Shown here: piece by piece, positions 43,641 to 49,525 of the stretch
How the letters are laid out: every line of letters starts with the position of its first letter
How positions within the stretch are numbered: the stretch's first letter is position 1
Source of the DNA: Akkermansiaceae bacterium
GTDB taxonomy: Bacteria > Verrucomicrobiota > Verrucomicrobiia > Verrucomicrobiales > Akkermansiaceae
Length of the DNA stretch: 49,525 nucleotides
Assembly: GCA_903888515.1 (NCBI GenBank)
Contig: CAISTY010000277.1
Coordinates: 1 to 49,525 of the forward strand
Reading direction: 5' to 3'
Made by a program: the position numbers and the translations under genes
Notes under the pieces: model-generated
Databases searched by the model: none
The model's input: the letters and a program-made list of their open reading frames with translations, nothing else
What the model was told of the DNA's origin: nothing

Positions 43641-43790
43641 CTACCCATGCCCCTGCGGCTTCAGCAGATAGGTCGTGTGCCGCTGCCGTGCTGCGCCCAG
43701 CGCCCCATTGCCAAGAATCGCCGCCACCACCCTGCCGAAATGCGGTGTGTCGCCCACGATCAGCAGGTTCGCCGCTCTCTGGTTCGCGAT
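43641..43790 (-). pseudogene. Unrecognised gene fragment between repeats
   Basis: Minus-strand reading gives about 50 residues with ordinary-looking coding sequence: IANQRAANLLIVGDTPHFG, RVVAAILGNGALGAARQ and TTYLLKPQGHG before a stop. The upstream part of the frame is repeat DNA (a GWKPVLQ-type phrase). It has no visible start of its own, and I do not recognise the family. It could be the C-terminus of a deleted gene. Confidence 0.35.
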
Positions 43791-43845
43791 CATGCGCTTT
43801 TGCCGTTGAGGTAATACTGTCCATTTAGCGCGTTCCAGTTGGAGA

Positions 43846-43888
43846 ACAGGCTTCCAGCCTGTGATGAACGACGGGCATCCTGCCTGTC
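43846..43888. repeat. REP-like palindromes downstream of the ABC permease gene
   Basis: ACAGGCT-TCC-AGCCTGT (43846-43862) and GACGGGCATCCTGCCTGTC (43870-43888). Together with 43561-43605 they bracket the fragment at 43641-43790. Confidence 0.75.
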
Positions 43889-43936
43889 GGCTTTCTTGTT
43901 GGCCCGAAGAAGCGACTGGCCGGCTGAAGCCAGCAC

Positions 43937-45049
43937 TCACGCGGCTTTCCGGCGGAACATCAGTGCGGCCAATGTTAGATTCGCGGCGCCGATGACCACC
44001 AGCGGCCAAACCAGTGTGCTCACCCTGGCGAACGACGCGTCCTTGAGGTACACCCCTTTCACCACTTCCACAAAGTGGCGCACCGGGTTGATCCATGTGA
44101 CGTGTTGCAGCCACAACGGCATGTTTTCCACCGGCGCGGTGTAGCCCGATAGAAGAATCGCCGGCACCATGAAGACAAAAGCCCCCAGAAACGCCTGCTG
44201 CTGGGTCTTGCTGATGGACGAGATGAACAGTCCCACGCCGACCAGCGCCAGCGCGTAGAAAAACATCGCGCCATACAGCAATGCAAGGTTGCCGCGAAAC
44301 GGAACATGATAGATATATACCGCGGCTATCAGAATCAGCGTCGCCTGGAAAAACCCCACCACCACGGCGGGCACGGCCTTGCCGATCATGATCATTTCCG
44401 GCGACAGCGGCGACACCAACAACTGCTCGAAGGTCCCCTGCTCGCGCTCCCGCGCGACCGACAGCGCCGTCACGATCAGCGAGCCGATGGTGGTGATGAT
44501 GGCCACCAAACTGGACAAAATGAAATACGTGTATTCCAGGTTGGGCACGAACCCATTGCGCACGACAATCTCGCATGGAACCACCCGCCCCGCCGCGGCC
44601 GCGCGGTCCTTCAAATACTCATCCAGCACGGATTGCAGATAGTTGAAGGCGATCTGCGAGCTGTTAGATCGGCGGCCGTCGAGAATCACCTGGACCGGCG
44701 AGGTTTCGCCCGCAGAGACCTTGCGGGAAAAATCCGCCGGGATGTGCACGGCGAGCAGCGCCTGGCGCGTGCCGATTGCTTCATCCACTTGGCCACCGCT
44801 CCACACCGGGATCACGCGGGAAAAAGCGCCGGATGCGGCGAATCTCTGCATCATCTCGACCGAGGCCCGGCCATGGTCCTCATTGAACACCGCCAGGGAG
44901 GCGTTTTTCACCTCCAAGGTGGCCGCAAAGGGAAACAACGCGGTCTGCAGGATCACCGGCATGATCAATAACAAACGACCGGACTTGGTGCTGAGCAGCG
45001 ACTGGAATTCCTTGCGGACCAATGCATGAATGCGGCTGAGAAATATCAT
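43937..45049 (-). CDS. ABC-2 type exporter permease (second of a pair)
   Basis: From the ATG at 45049 the product has 370 residues: an N-terminal helix (LLLIMPVILQTALFPFAA), a periplasmic domain of about 140 residues (IPADFSRKVSAGETSPVQ) and five C-terminal helices (IITTIGSLIVTALSVA, AVVVGFFQATLILIAAVYI, YGAMFFYALALVGVGLFI, LGAFVFMVPAILLSGYTAP). This is the YhbR/YhhJ-type permease of multidrug or efflux transporters. Its start overlaps the stop of the other permease (ATGA), so the two are translationally coupled. No ATPase or HlyD-like gene is adjacent, which would normally be part of the operon. Confidence 0.88.
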   Translation of the reverse strand: MIFLSRIHALVRKEFQSLLSTKSGRLLLIMPVILQTALFPFAATLEVKNASLAVFNEDHGRASVEMMQRFAASGAFSRVIPVWSGGQVDEAIGTRQALLAVHIPADFSRKVSAGETSPVQVILDGRRSNSSQIAFNYLQSVLDEYLKDRAAAAGRVVPCEIVVRNGFVPNLEYTYFILSSLVAIITTIGSLIVTALSVAREREQGTFEQLLVSPLSPEMIMIGKAVPAVVVGFFQATLILIAAVYIYHVPFRGNLALLYGAMFFYALALVGVGLFISSISKTQQQAFLGAFVFMVPAILLSGYTAPVENMPLWLQHVTWINPVRHFVEVVKGVYLKDASFARVSTLVWPLVVIGAANLTLAALMFRRKAA

Positions 45050-46173
45050 TCCATCCTCCGTTTCGTGAGTTTCGCGGTGAGTCCGATGAAGACGACAGTC
45101 GTGGCAACCAGCATCAGGATGTCCGGCAGCAGGAGTTTCCAAATCGTCCCGATCTGAAAGATCGTCTGCATGGACGAGACGAAATAACGCGCCGGGATGA
45201 TATGCGTGACCCCGCGCAGGAACACCGGCATGCTGGAAATTTCATAGAGAAATCCCGATAACATCACCGCCGGCAAAAACGCCGCGTTCAACGCCGCCTG
45301 CGCGGCATTGAACTGGTTGCGCATGCCCGTGGAAATCGCCAAACCGATGCCTAACACACTCAACAGGAAGAACGAGCCGACCACCCATAACCCGGCGATC
45401 GTTCCGCGAAACGGCACCCGCAACACCCAATACGCCACCGCCACACATAACATCAGCGAGATCATCCCCAAACCGTAATAGGGCAGGATCTTGCTCAGTA
45501 ACAATTCCGTCCGCGTCACCGGCGAGGCCAGCAGCGCCTCCATCGTGCCTCGCTCCCATTCCCGCGCCACCACCAGCGACGTGAGCAACGCGCCGATCAC
45601 CGTCATGATCACCGTGATCGACCCGGGAATGATGAAATTACGGCTCTCGGCCGACGGATTGAACCACACCCGCGGTTCTAACGAAATCTCGCGCTTCATT
45701 TCCTCGCCGTGCTCCCCGGCACGCTGCATCTGCCATGTCTGCCAAATACCGCCGACCGTGGCCCGCACGAACTGGGCGATGTTAGGCTCCGTCCCGTCGG
45801 TCACCAACTGGATCGGCGCGGTTTCTCCCGCCTGCTGCAATTTGCGGGAGAAATCCCCGGGAATCACCACGAAACCGCGGATTTGCGAGTCCACCAGCGC
45901 CCGTTCCAGCGCCGCGCGCGAGTCATACGCATGCACCTCCAACCATGGTGATCCGGTAAGCGCAGCGGCGAAGGCCGCCGCCTCCGCCCCAGCATCCTCC
46001 ATCCTCAGCCCGATGCGCAAACGCGAGAAGTCCAGATTGATGCCATAACCAAATATGAACAACATCAGCAATGGCATGAAGAACGCGATCAGGATGCTGC
46101 TCGGATCACGGAAAATCTGCAGCGTTTCCTTCCAACAAAGCGCCCTCAGCCGCCGCCATGAAATATAGCTCAT
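45046..46173 (-). CDS. ABC-2 type exporter permease (first of a pair)
   Basis: From the ATG at 46173 (MSYISWRRLRALCWKETLQI) the product has 375 residues with a helix at about 25-45 (SILIAFFMPLLMLFIFGYG), a periplasmic domain (VVIPGDFSRKLQQAGETAP) and five helices in the C-terminal half (SITVIMTVIGALLTSLVVA, GLMISL-like YGLGMISLMLCVAVAYWVL). It is a paralogue of the downstream permease and overlaps it by ATGA. Its own start overlaps the stop of the truncated hsdR frame. The expected upstream ATPase gene is absent; the hsdR relic stands where it would be. Function without an ATPase encoded elsewhere is doubtful. Confidence 0.88.
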   Translation of the reverse strand: MSYISWRRLRALCWKETLQIFRDPSSILIAFFMPLLMLFIFGYGINLDFSRLRIGLRMEDAGAEAAAFAAALTGSPWLEVHAYDSRAALERALVDSQIRGFVVIPGDFSRKLQQAGETAPIQLVTDGTEPNIAQFVRATVGGIWQTWQMQRAGEHGEEMKREISLEPRVWFNPSAESRNFIIPGSITVIMTVIGALLTSLVVAREWERGTMEALLASPVTRTELLLSKILPYYGLGMISLMLCVAVAYWVLRVPFRGTIAGLWVVGSFFLLSVLGIGLAISTGMRNQFNAAQAALNAAFLPAVMLSGFLYEISSMPVFLRGVTHIIPARYFVSSMQTIFQIGTIWKLLLPDILMLVATTVVFIGLTAKLTKRRME

Positions 46174-47036
46174 CGTGTTAGGGTTTGTGCCGAGATGATC
46201 ATCGTGAACGTCTTGCCGCTCCCCTGCGTGTTCCATACCAACCCACGCGTCCGCACTGGATCGAGCGCCCGTTCCACCACCTTCTCCACACCGCCGGTCT
46301 GGTGCTGGCGCGGGATGTATTTCTGTAGCTCCTCGTCCTTCTCGGCAAAGAGGATGTAGTCTTTCAGGAACGACAGGATATTTGGGATGAAACAGAAGGA
46401 TTCAACCTTGGCCTCGAGGCGGCCCGGATCGGAGGGGGGACATTCCTGTCCCCCTTTCTCTTCAGTTGGATGGGGACTCGAAAGTCCCCGCTCCCTTTCA
46501 CGCTCCCATTGAACAAATCGCCCCCCCCGCAATTTCGCCTTCACCGGATTCTTCCGGATATACTCCGCCACCTTGAAAAAATGCCGCTCATTCCGAATCA
46601 ATCGATCCCAATACTCATCCTGTGATAGCCAGATTGAGCGTTCTTCCTTCCACTGATCGAGCTTCACCCTTGGGAGGGAATCGCCCAATCGCCAGGTCAC
46701 AAAGACCCAGGCTTCGCCCTGCTGCCAGTGTGGCAAGCGGTTCTTGGTGACGTTGATTTCGGCGTCGGGATTGAAAAAGGAGTGGGGGGGGGCAAACCCA
46801 TTATTTCCATTAAACGGGGGACAGGAATGCCCCCCCTCCTTCCACTTGAAAATGTTCCGCCGCACCGTGTTCCAAGTCACCCCGTAGGAAAAACCGATGG
46901 CATCCGTGGCGGTGAATATGTCCGGATCAAACCCGCGCCGCCGCTCGGCCTCCTCACGGGACACCAGTGTCCACCCAATGGCCACGGCATATTTGAGAAT
47001 CCGGGCCTGGACGGTTTTGTGTTCGGTGGGCTTCAT
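46170..47036 (-). pseudogene. Truncated type I restriction gene (hsdR) interrupted by a RAYT relic
   Basis: The frame starts like HsdR (MKPTEHKTVQARILKYA, then REEAERRRGFDP). It then changes to a REP-associated tyrosine transposase-like segment (NRLPHWQQGEAWVFVTWRL up to YIRKNPVKAKL) and returns to HsdR helicase sequence (LSFLKDYILFAEKDEEL, RQHQTGGVEKVVERALDP, the Walker A WNTQGSGKTFTM), ending at 46170. A full HsdR has about 1000 residues, so at least two thirds, including the rest of the helicase, is missing. The start overlaps the Fic gene stop (ATGA). Although in frame, this cannot be a working restriction subunit. Runs at 46521-46528 and 46784-46792 are homopolymers inside it. Confidence 0.8.
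46434..46836 (-). mobile_element. RAYT/REP-derived element inside hsdR
   Basis: The element is bounded by inverted copies of a REP-like palindrome: 46434-46454 (with the stem GGGGACA-TTCC-TGTCCCC) and 46816-46836 (GGGGGACAGGAATGCCCCCC). A third palindrome GGGGACT-CGAA-AGTCCCC lies at 46472-46489. The inside encodes the two ends of a RAYT transposase, but the central part with the HUH-type motif is missing, so the element cannot move on its own. The outer limits are estimated from the repeats. Confidence 0.6.
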
Positions 47037-48415
47037 TTGGGCTGCTCGGATTTCCATTTCGTGAACTCACTCGGGCGGAGACGATAGCGGGCGATGTTAC
47101 CATCATGCAGGCTCAGCAGTTCAACATCGATTGTCTCGACAAATTGCGCCCGGTCCGCTTCCGGAATGTCTCTGGCTGCGGCTTGCCGTATCCAGCGGCT
47201 CGCCGCATCATCGGTCAGCAATTGCTGTACGATCTCGCGGACAAAGCTCCCGATCTGGCTGCGATATTTCAGCCGGAATGGATCCGGATCGCCGAGGGAT
47301 TGGCGGACCGCGGTGTAACGCTGGGCGGAGCGGCTATAGGCCCACACGAAAACGTCCCGCAAGTATTCGATGCGCCTGAGTTCGTAAATCCCGATGAGGC
47401 CGTTCAGGTAGTCCTCCGCCTCCACATCGACGAACGCAAGCGGACAGATGTTGTGTAGGATTAGCGGGATGTTGGCGGCGAGACGCGAAACCCGCTTGTT
47501 GACGTCCTCAAAGGCTTGCAAATACGGCAACTGCACCATCACGAAAAACGCGGCCTCGAACGGATCTTCGATCGCTGCGGACTTGGTTAGAATATCATGA
47601 AAACATTCTTCAATCTGCTGCGGAACCTCCAAGGGATGAAAAACCGTGCCGGAGATGCCGACCGCGCGGGCACGCAGGCGACCGCACGCGGCGGGATCAC
47701 TCAGCAGGTTGTCGGAAAGAAGTGCGTGGAGATTGCACAGGGTGTAGCGGTTGAAGCCGATTTCCTCCGCCTGATCCGCCAACATTTCAATGGCCGCCTT
47801 GTGATTGAGGATCATCTGCGCCTCCTGGCTGGCCTTTCCATCCGCAGTCTCGCCCAGCTCTAGCAGGCGCTGGGTTTCCAGCAGCGAGTAAGTGTTGCCC
47901 TCAAGCCGACTGGAATTCCATGCCAGGTCAATGAGCAATCGATCCAATATCTGGCGCAGATAGGTGCCAGCCGGTAAATCCGTGATGCCCACCTGGCCCA
48001 GCGCCGCAAGCCTCCGCCGGGTCTCTGCCGGCAGGTAAAAGGTGGCATTGGGCTGATAGGAGGCCAGAAACGAAACGTCGTAACCGACCGGTCGGCGCTT
48101 GCTCAGCGGCCGGGTAACCAAGGCCCGGATCTCCCGAGCCTCCGCGCTGAGCCAATCTAAATCCGTCGTCGACAGGCGCAGGTCTTCCACATGATCCGGT
48201 GACCGTGCTGGCACGAGATAGCGGCGACCGCGCCCTTCGCCCTGGGCGACAAGCCGGCCTTGACCGCTCAGAAGATCGAGTCGGCGTTGCAGGGTGCGGC
48301 GCTTGAAATCGAGCCGTTCATCCGCCATCAATCCACCCACCGAGGCACCTGATGCCACCGACGCCACCACCGCAAGGATCTCCTGCAATTCCTTTTCTGT
48401 AATCTGAAGTGGCAT
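47033..48415 (-). CDS. Fic-family protein with HTH domain and non-canonical Fic motif
   Basis: From the ATG at 48415 the product has 460 residues. The N-terminal 70 residues are a winged-helix type DNA-binding domain (LDFKRRTLQRRLDLLSGQG). An inhibitory helix motif SSRLEGN (168-174) precedes the Fic core. The core motif reads LQAFEDVNKRVSRL (299-312), where canonical Fic proteins have HPFxDGNGR. The catalytic His is replaced by Gln and the glycines by Val/Lys. Related DVNKR-type Fic proteins exist, so this may be a family trait, but AMP transfer by the usual mechanism is doubtful. It overlaps the hsdR relic, a common neighbourhood. An inverted repeat lies directly upstream of the start. Confidence 0.82.
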   Translation of the reverse strand: MPLQITEKELQEILAVVASVASGASVGGLMADERLDFKRRTLQRRLDLLSGQGRLVAQGEGRGRRYLVPARSPDHVEDLRLSTTDLDWLSAEAREIRALVTRPLSKRRPVGYDVSFLASYQPNATFYLPAETRRRLAALGQVGITDLPAGTYLRQILDRLLIDLAWNSSRLEGNTYSLLETQRLLELGETADGKASQEAQMILNHKAAIEMLADQAEEIGFNRYTLCNLHALLSDNLLSDPAACGRLRARAVGISGTVFHPLEVPQQIEECFHDILTKSAAIEDPFEAAFFVMVQLPYLQAFEDVNKRVSRLAANIPLILHNICPLAFVDVEAEDYLNGLIGIYELRRIEYLRDVFVWAYSRSAQRYTAVRQSLGDPDPFRLKYRSQIGSFVREIVQQLLTDDAASRWIRQAAARDIPEADRAQFVETIDVELLSLHDGNIARYRLRPSEFTKWKSEQPK

Positions 48416-48430
48416 GATTTCGTTCTGGAT

Positions 48431-48498
48431 GTGGCGCAATTGGCAGCAAAACACCGCTTTCCACCACTTTTATGGCATGATTTGTCTAATTGCGCCAC
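48431..48498. promoter_or_regulatory. Inverted repeat upstream of the Fic gene
   Basis: GTGGCGCAATT (48431-48441) and AATTGCGCCAC (48488-48498) form perfect 11-bp inverted half-sites 46 bases apart. The near half-site is 16 bases upstream of the start codon at 48415. A transcription factor, possibly the HTH domain of the Fic protein itself, could bind both and loop the DNA. Confidence 0.6.
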
Positions 48499-49467
48499 TT
48501 AAAATGTCGCATTTCTTCAGGAACCGACCAGCCCGCCCGAATCCAAGCAGGATCAAATCCAGCTCTCTGCGTTCTCTGTGGTTCAACCCCCTGAATTCAG
48601 ATATGGAATACCGCAAAGAGCACAAAGACCGCAAAGATCTGAACTCAGCGTTTGACCTCGGAAACGCCGTAGTGTCGAGCAAGCCGGATTCCCTGAAATG
48701 GTAGGGCGTGGCGGCCTCGCCGCGCCGTGACTGGCCTTGCGCCCCGAAAGGTCACGGAGGAAGCGAATGGCTAAACGCTTGGATTTTAGCGAATCAAGCT
48801 CCTTCCATTCGCACCGCCATCCGGCGGTCAAGTGGGACGGCCGAGGCCGACCGTCCCTATCGTTTTTGGCGATTGCTTTTCGTGCGCGACTGGGAGCATC
48901 AGAACCGAGAACCGGGCTTGATCCGGTGATACTGAACGACTCGTTGGACACGCTCGAAACGTCCACATATTGAAAGACTTCGTTCGGAGAGTTCCGAGGA
49001 TCGCGTTGTTTGGTCTTAACAACGACATTCCCGATTGTTGAGGCTGTCCATGTGGAAGGCAGAACGGAGCACTAGTTTTCTAACGCTTCGTGTTTATTGC
49101 TTGAATGTCGGTTCTCCTTTGGTGTGGCGGTCATGGGGCACCTCCCATGTTTCGCCCTTTCAGGGCTCCGGTTTCTATTGGGGCATTAGACCCAGGGCGT
49201 TGCCCTGGGCCTGGAGTTTGGTCTTTTTCTAGATCGGCAGGATCATTGATCAGACAAATAATCAGGAATCCAGTTGCGCTTGCGTGTCTTGCGCCGGAGC
49301 GCGAGTCTCCAGACTCGCCATTTTTCGCCGGAAGATCCAACTTGACCAGTGGATTATCCGATGAGCGACGCTCATAGAGCGCCGCTCTGGAGTTTGGTCT
49401 TTTTCTAGATCGGTGAACTAGTTTTTCTTAATTTTCCGAATTTTTTGCTTGCTGTGTGCGTTTTTAT
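48499..49467. other. Repeat-rich intergenic DNA
   Basis: About 970 bases without a convincing gene. Palindromic units include GGGACGG/CCGTCCC (48834-48857), GCCCT-TTC-AGGGC (49154-49166) and CCCAGGGC-GTT-GCCCTGGG (49191-49209). Formulaic phrases such as GAGCACAAAGACCGCAAAG occur near 48616. The region looks like accumulated dispersed repeats. Confidence 0.6.
49211..49413. repeat. 27-bp direct repeat flanking 149 bases
   Basis: A 27-base sequence starting CTGGAGTTTGGTCTTTTTCT is present at 49211-49237 and again at 49387-49413. The enclosed DNA (49238-49386) has no gene. It could mark an insertion or duplication. Confidence 0.75.
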
Positions 49468-49489
49468 GCTCTAGTATATGCGCTAGAGC
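49468..49489. promoter_or_regulatory. Palindrome GCTCTAG-N8-CTAGAGC near a possible promoter
   Basis: A perfect 7-bp inverted repeat with an 8-base spacer (TATATGCG) lies in AT-rich DNA 30 bases upstream of the ATG at 49519. It could be an operator for the gene that starts at the window end. Confidence 0.45.
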
Positions 49490-49518
49490 TCTCGCGAGCC
49501 AACAACAAGACACAGCCA

Positions 49519-49525
49519 TGGGATA
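49519..49525 (+). CDS. Possible start of a gene cut by the window end
   Basis: The last seven bases are ATGGGAT A-type sequence (ATG at 49519) downstream of AT-rich DNA with a palindrome. Whether this is a real start codon cannot be decided from seven bases, and no product can be named. Confidence 0.25.

Noticed and set aside
1..49525. Apparent abundance of GTTAG/CTAAC pentamers in all genes
   Set aside because: I saw roughly 60, close to the number expected from base composition; with no Markov model available this is not evidence of a signal.

Overview
The window looks like a chromosomal piece of a GC-rich Gram-negative bacterium of the PVC group, most likely Verrucomicrobia. Reasons are the PEP-CTERM secreted protein, the outer-membrane machinery (porin, TonB, two-partner secretion), the secreted polysaccharide-degrading cluster (ThuA-like, Gfo/Idh/MocA, VPS10-type propeller, heparinase-like, GH43-like) and many short palindromic intergenic repeats of the kind common in that phylum. 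This placement is inference from gene content; there is no rRNA or other phylogenetic marker here, and no tRNA or CRISPR array was seen.

Layout. 1-523: intergenic DNA with repeats and the relic of a four-helix-bundle gene. 524-3349 (minus strand): a collapsed glycosyltransferase/metallophosphoesterase gene, a PhoB-type response regulator and an N-terminally truncated PhoR-type kinase. 3597-8004 (minus): four secreted proteins in one probable transcript (PEP-CTERM protein, PstS-like protein, an unknown, and a paralogue of the first with another C-terminus), closed by a strong terminator. 8675-10012: a DUF4143-type ATPase. 10118-29153 (minus): a 19-kb cluster running TpsB transporter, LamG-ExbB fusion, ExbD, TonB, porin, coiled-coil protein and a 3852-residue two-partner-secretion exoprotein carrying a PDZ domain and a DUF3739-like C-terminus. 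29283-30014: a TauE/SafE permease. 30195-32405 (plus): CreB/CreC with a matching cre-tag array upstream. 32451-33233: unknown. 33244-41769 (minus): the sugar catabolism cluster. 42039-43444 (plus): a P-loop kinase and a Phd/VapC toxin-antitoxin pair. 43937-48415 (minus): two ABC-2 permeases without ATPase, a broken hsdR holding a RAYT relic, and a Fic protein. 48416-49525: repeat-rich intergenic DNA ending at a possible new start codon.

Two signals stand out. First, TpsB, a dedicated ExbB-ExbD-TonB set, a porin and the giant TpsA exoprotein are encoded together, which suggests that secretion or surface assembly of the adhesin is coupled to inner-membrane energy. Second, the palindrome GTGAC-N6-GTCACA occurs four times and only in the promoter regions of the response regulator, the phosphoesterase gene, the secreted-protein operon and the secretion cluster. 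These may form one regulon. A third, independent regulatory signal is TTCAC-N6-TTCAT-N6-TTCAC just upstream of creB.

The window also shows repeated gene decay: internally deleted or truncated glycosyltransferase, PhoR, HsdR, RAYT and four-helix-bundle genes, an ABC exporter without its ATPase, palindromic repeats inside genes, and long G/C homopolymers inside surface-protein genes.
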